Below, one piece after another: positions 9,408 to 18,338 of a stretch of 64,000 bases of DNA. Position 1 is the stretch's first letter; the number at the start of each line of letters is the position of its first letter. Source of the DNA: JACCUZ01 sp038246575. Lineage in GTDB: Bacteria; Actinomycetota; Actinomycetes; JACCUZ01. Location of the stretch: NCBI GenBank assembly GCA_038246575.1, contig JBBRVU010000004.1, positions 1 through 64,000 on the forward strand. The letters run 5' to 3'. Made by a program: the position numbers and the translations under genes. The notes beneath the pieces were generated by a model. That model saw only the letters and a program-made list of their open reading frames with translations. It was not told the origin of the DNA and made no database searches.

Positions 9408-10714
9408 ACGACCCGACCGACGTGGCCGAACGCGCCACCCTCGGCGCCCTGCTCGCGCAGCCCCGTCAGCTCGACACCGTCGCCGGCTGGCTGCGCCCGA
9501 GTGACTTCGCACACTGGTGGCACACCGAGATCTACCGGGCCCTGCTGCGCGCGCCGGGTCTGGCGCGGCTCGGTGACCCGGTCGCCACCGCCGAGCACGT
9601 CCGCCGCGTCCTGGTCGAGACCCTCGACCACCCCCGCGCCGACCCCCCGGCGCTGCACACCCTGCTGCGCGACGCACCGGCGCGGCCGGTCGCCGCCCGC
9701 TATGCGGCGATGGTGCTGGAGGCCTCCATCCGCCGCCAGACCGCCGGCCTCGCCGTGCACCTGCTCGCCGCCGCCGTCCCCGACCCTGCGGCTTCCGGCG
9801 CCCAGCGGCCGGAGCCGTCTGGTGAGTCTCGTGAGTTGCCGCAGTCGCTGCGCGAGGTGACCGGGCTGGTCGGCCCGGTGATCGCCGACCTCGGCACCCA
9901 GTGGGCCGCCGCGGTCCGCGCGCTCCAGGACGCGACCGGGCACCCGCGGGACCAGGGTGCGCCGGGCCGGACCGGCGCGGCCGGGACGGGCACGCCGCTC
10001 GGGGTCAGTGTCGGTCTTGTTGACGCGGCCGCGGACCAACGGCGCACAACCCGGCAACGGGAGCTCGCGGTCATCTCCGACCGGGCCGTCAGGACCGGAC
10101 CCGACCGCGACCCCGCCGACGCCCGTCGCGCCCAGCACCAGCTGATCGCGGCCCTGGTCAGCCACCCGGACCGGATCGAGGCCGTCGCGGCCTGGCTGCG
10201 CCCGGAGCACGTCGCGGGCCCGACCCGCGCGGTGTACGAGGCGCTGCTGGCCCTGCACCAGGACACCAGCCCGATCGACCCGGTCACCGTCGCCTGGGAG
10301 ATCCACCGCGCCTCCCGGGGCCGCGGCCCCGGCCCCGACCCCCGCGACCTGCTCGCCCGGATCGAGGCCGCGGCGCTCCTCGACGTCCACCAGCTCACCG
10401 CCACCGTCGCCCGGGACACGTTGCGCCGCACCGCAGCCCACACCGCCGACGGGCTGCGGGCGGCCGCCGCCAACCCCGGCCTCACCGTCGGCGACGTCCT
10501 GGACGCCGCCAGCTGGGCCGCCGACGCTGTCACCCGCGCCGCCGCCGACATCGCCGCCACACCTGTCGGCATCGACCCTGTCGCCGGAAACCCCCGCGCA
10601 GCCGGCGCTCGAGACGTCGACGGCCCGGCCGAGCCCGCGTCCGGCGGGCGGTGGCGCCGTGCCCGCCACCTCACCCCGGTCGCCGACGGGCCCGACCTGA
10701 GCGTCGTGCGATGA
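9404..10714 (+). CDS. Tandem DnaB-N-like domain protein without helicase core
   Basis: A 436-residue protein containing two copies of a DnaB N-terminal-like helical domain: one near residues 5-105 (ERATLGALLAQPRQLDTVAGW) and one near 245-345 (AQHQLIAALVSHPDRIEAVAAW). An Arg/Pro/Gly-rich linker joins them. In replicative helicases this domain binds primase and stacks the hexamer collar. The RecA-like motor with Walker motifs is absent here. It lies between virB4 and virD4 and overlaps both (GTGA and ATGA), so it is made together with the transfer ATPases. It might recruit the host helicase or primase to the transferred strand. That role is inference. Confidence 0.7.
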   Translation: MNDPTDVAERATLGALLAQPRQLDTVAGWLRPSDFAHWWHTEIYRALLRAPGLARLGDPVATAEHVRRVLVETLDHPRADPPALHTLLRDAPARPVAARYAAMVLEASIRRQTAGLAVHLLAAAVPDPAASGAQRPEPSGESRELPQSLREVTGLVGPVIADLGTQWAAAVRALQDATGHPRDQGAPGRTGAAGTGTPLGVSVGLVDAAADQRRTTRQRELAVISDRAVRTGPDRDPADARRAQHQLIAALVSHPDRIEAVAAWLRPEHVAGPTRAVYEALLALHQDTSPIDPVTVAWEIHRASRGRGPGPDPRDLLARIEAAALLDVHQLTATVARDTLRRTAAHTADGLRAAAANPGLTVGDVLDAASWAADAVTRAAADIAATPVGIDPVAGNPRAAGARDVDGPAEPASGGRWRRARHLTPVADGPDLSVVR

Positions 10715-12549
10715 ACCGGCCCAGCCAGAGCCCGGCCGTCTCACCGCTGGCCGACCTGCTGTTCGCCACGGCCGCCGGCTTGGTCGGTGTTGCGGCGTTG
10801 TTGTGGGTCGGCGCCGCCGCACCCACCTACCTCGCGACCGGCCGGTGGCCCCGCGGCCCGCTCACCTCAGCTTTGGCTGCGCTGACACGACCCGGCGACC
10901 CGGCGGCCGCCTGGCCGACCGGCTCCGGGGTGCCCGGCCCGCTCGGCTACTGGACCGGCACCCTCACCGTCCTGGCCGCCGCGCTGGCCATGGCGATGGT
11001 GGCCCGACGGCTGTGCCGCCACGGCCAACCGGTCGGAGGTCGCAGCGGTGGGGACCTGCGCCGGCTGCCGGGTCTGGCCGCCGGCTCGGACCTGGCCCGG
11101 CTCGCCGGGCGCCGAGCGCTGCTCCGTCGCGCGCACCAGCTGCGCCCCACCCTGCCGGCCGGCAGGCATCGGGCCCACAGCACCGAGGGCGGATCGAGGA
11201 GCGGACGCCTGAAGCCGCAGCAGCTCGGGTACCGGCTCGGCCGGATCGGCCGCCGCGACCTGTGGTCCAGCGTCGAGGACTCCGCCGTCATCCTCGGCCC
11301 GCCCCGGATGGGAAAGGGCCTGCACCTGGTCATCCCCTGGGTGCTCGACGCCCCGGGTCCGGTGGTGTGCACCTCGACCCGCCCCGACACCCTCGCGGTC
11401 ACCCTGGCGGCCCGCCGCCGGACCGGGCCGGTCGCCATCTTCGACCCGCAGCGCCTCGCCGGGCTGCCCGGCGGACTGCGCTGGTCCCCGGTGCGGGGCT
11501 GCGAGACCCCGCGCACCGCGCTGGTCCGGGCCCGCGGCCTGGCCGCCGGCGCCGGATACAGCCGCGGCACCGTCTCCGACAGCGAGTTCTGGTCCGGGCA
11601 GACCGAGTCCGCGCTGCGCTGCCTGCTGCACGCCGCCGCGATCGGTCACCGCCGCGCCCTGGACCTGTACCGGTGGGCGCTGAACCCGGTAACCGCCGAG
11701 GACGCCGTCACCCTGCTCGCCAACCACCCCGACGCCGCCCCCGGCTGGGCCGACGCCCTGGACGCCCAGATCCACGCCGACCCCCGCACCCGCGACAGCG
11801 TCTGGTTCGGGGTCCGCCAAGCCCTCGCCGCACTCGCCGACCCCGACGTCCTGCACGCCGTCGACCCCGCCCCGGGCGAAGAGTTCGACCCGGCGGCGTT
11901 CCTGCGCGAGGCGGGCACCCTCTACCTGCTCGCCACCGGCACCGGCTCCGGCGCCTGCGCCCCGCTGCTCGCGGCGTTCGTCGAAGACATCACCGAGACC
12001 GCCCGGGCCCTGGCGGCCCGGTCCCCGCGGGCCCGGCTCGACCCGCCCCTGCTGCTGGCCCTGGACGAGATCGCCAACCTGACCCCGCTGCCGTCCCTGC
12101 CCTCCCTGATGGCCGAGGGCGGCGGCACCGGCATCACCACCGTCGCCGTGCTGCAGTCCCTCGCCCAGGCCCGGGACCGGTGGGGCGAGCACGCCGCCGA
12201 CGCCATCTGGGACGCCGCCACCGTCAAGGTCGTGCTCGGCGGGCTGGCCAAGATGCGCGACCTCGACGACCTGGCCCGCCTCCTCGGGGACCGCGACGAC
12301 CACACCCTCACCGTGTCCCGCGGCGCCCACAGCGACCGCTCCACCTCGGTCAGCGTGCGCCGCATCCCCGTGCTGCCACCGGACCTGCTGCGCACCCTGC
12401 CGTTCGGCACCGCCGCCCTGCTGCTGCGCCAAGCCCGCCCCGCCGTCATCGACCTTCAGCCCTGGACCGCCCGACGCGACGCCGACCAGCTCCGCGCCGC
12501 GCAGCGACAGGTCGAGGCCGCCTCCGCCGCCGGCGCCACCAGGTCGTGA
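10711..12549 (+). CDS. VirD4/TraG-type coupling protein (T4CP)
   Basis: A 612-residue ATPase that links the relaxase-DNA complex to the secretion channel. It has two N-terminal hydrophobic segments (about residues 13-35 and 70-92), a P-loop near 195-202 (LGPPRMGKG), a Walker B segment near 450 (LLALDEIANL) and the downstream glutamine-containing segment (TVAVLQSLAQARDRWG) typical of TraG/VirD4 proteins. It overlaps the upstream gene by ATGA and ends 4 bp before the ArdC-like gene. The best relaxase partner is the MobF protein at 23.6-27.4 kb. Confidence 0.9.
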   Translation: MNRPSQSPAVSPLADLLFATAAGLVGVAALLWVGAAAPTYLATGRWPRGPLTSALAALTRPGDPAAAWPTGSGVPGPLGYWTGTLTVLAAALAMAMVARRLCRHGQPVGGRSGGDLRRLPGLAAGSDLARLAGRRALLRRAHQLRPTLPAGRHRAHSTEGGSRSGRLKPQQLGYRLGRIGRRDLWSSVEDSAVILGPPRMGKGLHLVIPWVLDAPGPVVCTSTRPDTLAVTLAARRRTGPVAIFDPQRLAGLPGGLRWSPVRGCETPRTALVRARGLAAGAGYSRGTVSDSEFWSGQTESALRCLLHAAAIGHRRALDLYRWALNPVTAEDAVTLLANHPDAAPGWADALDAQIHADPRTRDSVWFGVRQALAALADPDVLHAVDPAPGEEFDPAAFLREAGTLYLLATGTGSGACAPLLAAFVEDITETARALAARSPRARLDPPLLLALDEIANLTPLPSLPSLMAEGGGTGITTVAVLQSLAQARDRWGEHAADAIWDAATVKVVLGGLAKMRDLDDLARLLGDRDDHTLTVSRGAHSDRSTSVSVRRIPVLPPDLLRTLPFGTAALLLRQARPAVIDLQPWTARRDADQLRAAQRQVEAASAAGATRS

Positions 12550-12553
12550 CGAC

Positions 12554-13534
12554 GTGGCACGCCGCAAGCAGGCCGCCGGCGATGACCCGCTGACCCGCGC
12601 CCACCACCAGCTCGCCGCCGCCGTCGAGGACCTCGTCCGCGGCGACGGGTGGCAGCGGATGCTCGCGGTCGCCGCCCGGTTCCCCCGCTACAGCCCCAAC
12701 AACGTGCTGCTGATCTCGATCCAACGCCCCGACGCCACCGCGGTCGCCGGGCTGCGCACCTGGAACACCCTGGGCCGCCGGGTCCGAAAAGGCGAGAAAG
12801 GCATCGCGATCCTCGCCCCCTGCAGCTACCGGCAGGACCCGGCGCCGGCCAGTAACGCAGCAGCAGACGCCTCCACGGTCCAAGCCGATCCAGCGGCCGT
12901 CGGCCCGCGCGCGCTGCGCGGCTTCCGGGTCGCGCACGTCTTCGACATCACCCAGACCGACGGCGCCCCGCTGCCTGACGTCGCGCCCGGACCGCTCGCC
13001 GGCGACCCACCGGCCCAGCTGTGGCAACGGCTGCAGCAGGTGGCCGAACGCGACGGCTACCGGGTCGAACGCGGGCCCTGTGCAGGCGGCGCCTACGGCC
13101 TGACCCGGTTCGCCGACCGGGTCGTGCGGGTCCGTGACGACGTCGACCCTGCCCAGGCCTGCAAGACCCTGGCCCACGAGATCGGGCACATCCGGGCCGA
13201 CCACGGGACCCGGTTCGCGCAGGACTACCACCGTTCCAGTTCATGTCGGGGTGCCGCCGAGGTGGAAGCGGAGTCCATCGCCTACCTCGTCGCCGCCGCG
13301 GCCGGCCTGGACACCACCTGCTACACCGTCCCCTACGTCGCGCACTGGGCCGCCGGCGACACCACCCTGCTGCGCGACACCGCGGCCCGGGTGATCGCCA
13401 CCGCCCGCCAGATCCTCGCCGACACCGGAACTGTGGCCGCCGACCTGAGCACCGTGACGGCATCGGCCTGGCGGTCACCCACCGGCATCGGTGCCACCGC
13501 GAGCACCGAACTGGTCCGTCAGCGGTCCCGATGA
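12554..13534 (+). CDS. ArdC-like protein with zinc metallopeptidase domain
   Basis: A 326-residue protein. The N-terminal part (about residues 10-100, with RYSPNNVLLISIQRPDA and GRRVRKGEKGIAIL) matches the ArdC N-terminal ssDNA-binding domain. The C-terminal part has a metallopeptidase motif LAHEIGHIRADH near 207 and a downstream Glu-rich helix (EVEAESIAYLVA) that can supply the third zinc ligand. ArdC proteins were described as antirestriction proteins protecting incoming single-stranded DNA. Here that would act in the recipient during ICE entry. The GTG start lies 4 bp after the T4CP stop. The stop overlaps the next gene (ATGA). Confidence 0.82.
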   Translation: MARRKQAAGDDPLTRAHHQLAAAVEDLVRGDGWQRMLAVAARFPRYSPNNVLLISIQRPDATAVAGLRTWNTLGRRVRKGEKGIAILAPCSYRQDPAPASNAAADASTVQADPAAVGPRALRGFRVAHVFDITQTDGAPLPDVAPGPLAGDPPAQLWQRLQQVAERDGYRVERGPCAGGAYGLTRFADRVVRVRDDVDPAQACKTLAHEIGHIRADHGTRFAQDYHRSSSCRGAAEVEAESIAYLVAAAAGLDTTCYTVPYVAHWAAGDTTLLRDTAARVIATARQILADTGTVAADLSTVTASAWRSPTGIGATASTELVRQRSR

Positions 13535-14382
13535 GCACCGTGCCCGGCCCGGCCCACCTGCCGCTCGCCGTTGATGCCAACGGCGAGCTGCACGACACCA
13601 GCACCATCGAACGCTCACCCGGCTCGCTAGTCCCGCCGCTGCGCTGCCCGGACTGCGGCGCCCGACTGGATGCCGTCCGCGCCTACCCCCGCCGGGACGG
13701 GCCGGCCGTCGTCCAGGTGGCCGCCCACTACCGGCTCACGCCCGGTTCGACTCACGCGCCGTCGTGTCCGGCGCGCACCTTGGCCGCCCCACCCTCAGCC
13801 TCGGTGGCTCGGGCGCCGAGCAGTCACCGGTCGGCGCCGCTGGTGTACAGCCTGGTGGTGCCCGGCGGCGGCCAGCGCTCGTCAGGCGCCTGGCGCAGCC
13901 GCTCCTACCGTGCACCTCGGCGCCCCGCCGTCAACAGCGCAGCCGCCGTCGCCGACATCCTGAACCGGCACGGTCGGGACGTTGACAACATCCGGCTCGA
14001 CTACCGTGGCCGCCCGATCAGCTGGCGGGACTTCCTCTTCGATGTCGCCGAGGCCCCTCGACTCGAGCAGCAGCTCTGCCGCGAGGCTTCCCTGCGGTAC
14101 CCCAGCGCCGTGGTGGGTCGCATCGTCGACGACGTCACATGGGGCCGCTCCTACGGCGCAGTTCTGAGAGCGTTGCACAGTCCCTGGACGACAACCATGA
14201 GCGATAGCCGCGTGCTGCTGCGCTCCACCCTCCAAGAACTTCTCGCGGTGCCGACCGCAGCCGACGTCGTCGTTGCGCTCGGCTGGTGGCGGTTGGTTGA
14301 CAAGCCCGGCGACACAGGACACGGGCGCGACATTGTCCTGTGGATCAATCGACGCTGGCAGATGAGCGCCATACAGACCTGA
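13531..14382 (+). CDS. Unrecognised protein with CoiA-like zinc-finger segment
   Basis: A 283-residue protein ending the conjugation operon. The N-terminal part has LRCPDCGARLD, an HYR segment and a later Cys (HAPSCPAR), a spacing like the Cys/His cluster at the start of CoiA-type proteins. I see no nuclease motif to confirm that. The C-terminal half (about residues 140-283) is helical and of unknown family. Coupling to the ArdC-like gene by ATGA suggests a function in DNA entry or establishment, but no specific activity can be assigned. Confidence 0.6.
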   Translation: MSTVPGPAHLPLAVDANGELHDTSTIERSPGSLVPPLRCPDCGARLDAVRAYPRRDGPAVVQVAAHYRLTPGSTHAPSCPARTLAAPPSASVARAPSSHRSAPLVYSLVVPGGGQRSSGAWRSRSYRAPRRPAVNSAAAVADILNRHGRDVDNIRLDYRGRPISWRDFLFDVAEAPRLEQQLCREASLRYPSAVVGRIVDDVTWGRSYGAVLRALHSPWTTTMSDSRVLLRSTLQELLAVPTAADVVVALGWWRLVDKPGDTGHGRDIVLWINRRWQMSAIQT

Positions 14383-15326
14383 CCCGGCGAGTCACGGCTG
14401 GCAACACAGCCCGCAACACCGGCCGCGACGTGAAGCGCGCTCGGCCCTAGTGACAGACATCAGACTCTGGCTCCCCTCTGTGTCAAGGACGGCGTTGTTC
14501 GCGCCTGTCGAGGGTGCGCCGGTCCTCGCCGTGGTCAAGCAGACTGCGCTTGACAACGGCTGCGGGTCGGCGCTGGACAGGGCGTCGGGAACGGGGCGGA
14601 GGTTGGCTTGGGCGGGTCGTGGTGGCGGGCGTAGCCTCGGGTCATGTATCGGGGCTTAGGGGCGCTCGCCATAGTTCACTAGTGAGCGGTGATCGAGAGC
14701 CAGGCCACGAACGGCCTCCGGCGCGGCGGAGCAGCCATGCGGCAGGGACCTGACCGCCGTCGGCTGCAGCAGGACCGGGACGAGGTCGTGTGGGGCCGCT
14801 TCCCACAGGGGCCATGACAGCGCTTTGAACTGAAGGCGACGGCACGCCGAGCGCTGCCTCGATCGGATCATGGATATTTCCCGAGTGGGTCCTCGGGATC
14901 AGCGACGAGTGCTAACTTCACCCTGGTTGATCGGACGCAACGGGGGCGGCGTGGCGCAGGATCAAGAGGTGCAGGACAACTTCGACGAGGTCGTTCCAGT
15001 GCGGCCATGCACGCGGACACGTTCTTGGACGTGATCCAGCGACGATGAGCGAATCGGGGATGGGCCTCACGCCCGGCCCGGTTTCGGCCGAGTCGGAGGC
15101 AAGATCGAATCGTGCTGCAGGTGGGCGTCTCGCGATGGACGATCGTAGGCCGCACATCAAAGCGGTCCTGCAGCGAGACACACGTGTGCTGGGCGATGGC
15201 CGCGGTGGTCGGAAGGCTCCGTTGCAGAGCCAGGTCTAACCGATGTCGCACACGGCCGCTGGGGTCACTTGCCACGCAGCATGTGCAGGTCGGTGAAAGC
15301 GTACGAGCATGTGAGGGAGACCGCAG
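14383..15326 (+). other. 944-bp stretch without a convincing gene, between conjugation and ATPase/WXG operons
   Basis: Several short frames exist on both strands, but none has a recognisable domain, a good ribosome site or protein-like composition. The stretch holds a perfect inverted repeat, GTCAAGC-7 nt-GCTTGAC, at 14534-14554. Base composition starts to fall here compared with the conjugation genes. The promoter of the downstream operon should lie in its last 100-200 bp, but I cannot place it. Confidence 0.5.
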
Positions 15327-15809
15327 ATGATTCGCCTTGGCCGCGAAAGCATCATTGGCGACTACACGGAGAAGGAGCTCGTGCCGCGAGCGGCGCAGTT
15401 CGTCCGTGAGTACATGGCTGTCCTGTGGGACAACATTCAGGCCTGCGACCCTCCTGTGACTCTCCGTGTCGACCAGGTGTCAGGAGGCGGTGTCTCGCTG
15501 GCGCAGTGCCTCGTTGCTGAACCGACAGACAAGCGGCTCAGGCATTACCAGACGATCCACTTCGCGGAACCCGTCAGGACAGGTTTGCAGATGGGCTACT
15601 ACCTGATCGGTGGTGATCGTGCGTCGGGGGGGTCAATGTTCGGTGGTGAGACCTTCGGAATTGGACGACCTACGGACGCCGACACCACTAATGTCGAGTC
15701 CATCGTCAAGTTGATCCGCGACTACGCCGTCGCGCCGTCCATCCAGCACATCGTAAGTCTCTCGCACGGCGGCGCCTCCGAACGACAAGCAGGTTTCGCT
15801 GGCACCTAG
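15327..15809 (+). CDS. Unknown protein, first gene of the FtsK-like/WXG operon
   Basis: A 160-residue soluble protein with no signal peptide or membrane segment. The ATG has GAGGGAGA about 7 bp upstream. The sequence reads as a mixed alpha/beta domain (for example ELVPRAAQFVREYMAVLWD and RHYQTIHFAEPVRTGLQMGY). I recognise no family. It is the first of nine same-strand genes up to 22862 and probably opens that operon. The later genes overlap, while this one is separated by 41 bp from the next. The G+C content here and through 22.9 kb is visibly lower than in the conjugation genes, suggesting separate ancestry. Confidence 0.65.
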   Translation: MIRLGRESIIGDYTEKELVPRAAQFVREYMAVLWDNIQACDPPVTLRVDQVSGGGVSLAQCLVAEPTDKRLRHYQTIHFAEPVRTGLQMGYYLIGGDRASGGSMFGGETFGIGRPTDADTTNVESIVKLIRDYAVAPSIQHIVSLSHGGASERQAGFAGT

Positions 15810-15850
15810 ACGCTGATAGTCATTCACGTTCGACCTTCATAGGGAGCACA

Positions 15851-16174
15851 GTGTCAACATTTCTCGGTATCGTCCTCAGCTGGTGGATCTTCGGCGCATT
15901 CGTAAGCGCGCCGTTCTTCTGGTTCAAGCGCGTGGACCGCTCGCTGGCCCCCATCACGCGGCGCTTCCTCGCGATTGGCTACGGCCTGACGTGGCCGTAT
16001 CTCCTCTTCAACTTCCTGAAGGGTCGACGACAGGCTGCCCTCAGTAGCACAGGCGTCGCCGGGAGCACGGGTGCCGCACCTGGGACCTCAGCTGGCAACC
16101 CGTTCCGCGCCGATGCGCTGCCGCAAGCGCCGGCAGGCGACACGTCACCGGCAAGTAATCCGTTTCGCGACTAG
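15851..16174 (+). CDS. Small membrane protein with C-terminal NPFR repeats
   Basis: A 107-residue protein starting at GTG. Two hydrophobic stretches (about residues 4-25, FLGIVLSWWIFGAFVSAPFF, and 40-58) are joined by a basic loop. The tail is Ala/Gly/Ser/Thr-rich and contains two copies of NPFR followed by Ala-Asp or Asp, one of them at the extreme C-terminus (SNPFRD). The paired motif looks like a docking tail for another protein. It is the only clear membrane protein in the operon and could be the membrane tether for the soluble FtsK-like ATPase. That role is inference. Confidence 0.65.
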   Translation: MSTFLGIVLSWWIFGAFVSAPFFWFKRVDRSLAPITRRFLAIGYGLTWPYLLFNFLKGRRQAALSSTGVAGSTGAAPGTSAGNPFRADALPQAPAGDTSPASNPFRD

Positions 16175-16272
16175 CGGCTATTGGCCGGCAGGTGCAAGGG
16201 GTTCGCTGGGAGGTGACCCTCGCGCGAGGGTGAGTTGTGCGGCGGGGTAAAGCGAGGTTGGAGGGATTGCCC

Positions 16273-16688
16273 ATGGCAGGGAAGACACAACCGATCAACA
16301 CGAGCCTGAGCATCGCGGAATGTGGGGCTGTGTTCCACGACGCGGGTAACTTCATGTTGTCGGCCGGCAGGAAGGTCATCGGTGCAATGGCCAGCGCCCG
16401 CGGCATGGCCAACCACGGCTTCTTCACGCCCGACGTGAACGAGCCGTGCGCTGCCCTCCAGAACCTGCCGGACTTCTCGGTCGGCGTGGCCATACCCAAG
16501 GTCAGCGTCGGCGCCTCTGGCAACGTCAATGCGGTGCATCAGTACCTGTGGGACCGCGGCACCCACCGACATGCTGAGCTGTACGCCCCGCTGGGAGTCG
16601 CTGCGGCCGCTTCGCCACTCAGCGACTCGCGAAGTTCGTTTCCTTCACGGCCAAGGATCCCGCGGCTCAGTTTGGGGCCGTGAGCTGA
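16273..16688 (+). pseudogene. Unknown protein gene with probable frameshift near 16600
   Basis: The ATG at 16273 has GGAGGG 7 bp upstream and opens a normal-looking protein (MAGKTQPINTSLSIAECG) up to about RHAELYAPLGVA near 16600. The same frame then runs into a Ser/Pro/Arg-rich tail ending at 16683 that looks out of frame. One of the other frames gives a natural helical ending (ATQRLAKFVSFTAKDPAAQF) whose stop at 16686-16688 overlaps the next ATG as TGATG, the coupling seen elsewhere in this operon. A one-base indel, a sequencing error or a programmed frameshift could explain this. About 138 residues are expected in the intact form. I recognise no family. Confidence 0.55.
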
Positions 16689-17383
16689 TGGGACTGTTCG
16701 GTCCGAAGCCGCTGCCCTCAACGTCGTACAGCTACGACCCGCCGCCGGGGGCAACCGCCCATGGCTGGAAGTGCACGAACCTTGACTGCGGCGTCTCCGA
16801 TCACGAGGTCGTTCGTCGCTGGCCGAAGCCATGCATGAGCTGCGGCTCGCCGACCGATCCGCTGTTCGACCAGCCATGGGAGCACGAGGCGGAGGGGGTT
16901 GAGCTGCAGTGGCTGCTGCGGAACCACCCCGAGCGTGGCGGTGGTTTCTACCGCGATCAGTGGGAGGTGTGGCAGTTCAAGGACGCACTCTTCCGGGGAG
17001 ACCGTGCCGAGGCGGCGCAGATGCGCAGCCGGATACGTCCCTATGCCGCTGAGCGCCTTTCGCAGGATGACTGGTGGGGTCCGGGCAGCGTCTTTTTTCA
17101 CTTTGTGTGGTTTGACATTGAGGCGCGCGATCTCGATGGCGCCGCAGACGACCTGGTGCACTGGCTCAGTATCTCCAAGACCGATGACGTCGAGAACAAC
17201 AACACGAACCGGACGAACTCTCGCCAGGTCATCGACATGGCAATTCGCTTCTTCGACGCCGGTGGGGCGTCGCATCCGCGCGCCGCCGAGATCCGACAGG
17301 GATGCGTGAAGATTGGAGAAGGCGCCTTCCAGGTGCTGAACCGCGAGATGCAGGTCGCTGTCACCCAGATGGCACGTGCCTGA
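16688..17383 (+). CDS. Unknown protein with N-terminal zinc ribbon
   Basis: A 231-residue protein. Residues about 28-55 contain a four-cysteine cluster (CTNLDC then CMSCG) that should bind zinc as a ribbon. The rest is mostly helical and rich in Trp and acidic residues (DDWWGPGSVFFHFVWFDIEARD), with a TPR-like feel but no clear repeat. The ATG at 16688 overlaps the stop of the frame-corrected upstream gene. Zinc ribbons mediate nucleic-acid or protein contacts, so it may be an adaptor for the ATPase. The family is not recognised. Confidence 0.65.
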   Translation: MGLFGPKPLPSTSYSYDPPPGATAHGWKCTNLDCGVSDHEVVRRWPKPCMSCGSPTDPLFDQPWEHEAEGVELQWLLRNHPERGGGFYRDQWEVWQFKDALFRGDRAEAAQMRSRIRPYAAERLSQDDWWGPGSVFFHFVWFDIEARDLDGAADDLVHWLSISKTDDVENNNTNRTNSRQVIDMAIRFFDAGGASHPRAAEIRQGCVKIGEGAFQVLNREMQVAVTQMARA

Positions 17384-17399
17384 GGAGCTGGCTATAACC

Positions 17400-18338
17400 A
17401 TGTCCTTCTGGAACCGCAAGGCGGCGACGGTCGGCCGGATCAGCTCCGAGCACCTCGCGAACTTCGGTCGCTGGGAGTTCCTGAAGGAGCAAAGCGGCGT
17501 CGACCCGTCCGGGGTCTATGGGCTCGTCTCGCCTCTGAACGAACTCATCTACACCCAAAGCCCAGCTGACCGAGCGACTCTGATCGCTGAGCTACATCGC
17601 CACGCCGAGAGCGGAGAGTGGGAGAAGGTCGGGGCGTGGAAATACGTGCGGGAGTTCCTTGACGACGCGGCCGATACTCGCGACCTGATTGACGGCGGGC
17701 TCCTCGCGATTCAGCGGATGCGTGTAACGAATCTGTCGATCCATATGGCACCGATTGACACTCCGCGATATACCCAGCTGACCGGCACCCCTCCGCCGAA
17801 CGACGGCTTTTTGGGTCCGCCGGTCTTCGACTCCAACTTCGGCCCGACGCGGCAGTACTACTTCGACGATGCGATCGCCACAGCGGCGAGGCGAAACATC
17901 GCACGCCTGTCATCGACCCCTGGTGTCGAACCCGGCCCCATCGCTGATGCGGCGCGGTGCATGTGGGATTTCGGCATGCTCATCCACCGAGGTCCGCTCG
18001 TCGTTTCTCCCGACCTTGCCTTCGAACCGAACGTGCTCCGGCCAGCCCTCGCTGCGGCGAGCGGCGTCGATCATGGGCTGTTGGCCGAGCGCCTGGTGAC
18101 CGCCGCGCACGAGTCGACGTCGAACGAGTACGCAGCATGGCCACTTATCGGCACGGCTCGCTTCATCTACGACTACCTCGACCCGGCGACAACGGAGACG
18201 CCTGAGTACGCCGTACTGGTCGACACCGGGCTTGAGAAGCTGATCGATCTCGGTTGGCTCGGCGTCATGGTCCCGCCAGAGGTCCTGACACCGATACAGC
18301 GCGAACGCCTGGTTACGCTGCGTTTGTCCGGGCAATGA
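17400..18338 (+). CDS. Unknown soluble protein coupled to the FtsK-like ATPase
   Basis: A 312-residue protein. I chose the ATG at 17400 (MSFWNRKAATVG), preceded by GAGGAG about 12 bp upstream, over a GTG at 17376 that would overlap that ribosome site. No membrane segment, signal peptide or catalytic motif is visible. The protein is helical with Trp-rich patches (KVGAWKYVREFLDD) and a long central loop rich in Pro and Thr. Its stop overlaps the ATPase start (ATGA), so the two proteins are probably made in fixed ratio and may interact directly. Confidence 0.65.
   Translation: MSFWNRKAATVGRISSEHLANFGRWEFLKEQSGVDPSGVYGLVSPLNELIYTQSPADRATLIAELHRHAESGEWEKVGAWKYVREFLDDAADTRDLIDGGLLAIQRMRVTNLSIHMAPIDTPRYTQLTGTPPPNDGFLGPPVFDSNFGPTRQYYFDDAIATAARRNIARLSSTPGVEPGPIADAARCMWDFGMLIHRGPLVVSPDLAFEPNVLRPALAAASGVDHGLLAERLVTAAHESTSNEYAAWPLIGTARFIYDYLDPATTETPEYAVLVDTGLEKLIDLGWLGVMVPPEVLTPIQRERLVTLRLSGQ

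Noticed and set aside
14868..15275. Minus-strand frames in the gap before the ATPase/WXG operon
   Set aside because: Overlapping frames of similar length on both strands, none protein-like and none with initiation signals.
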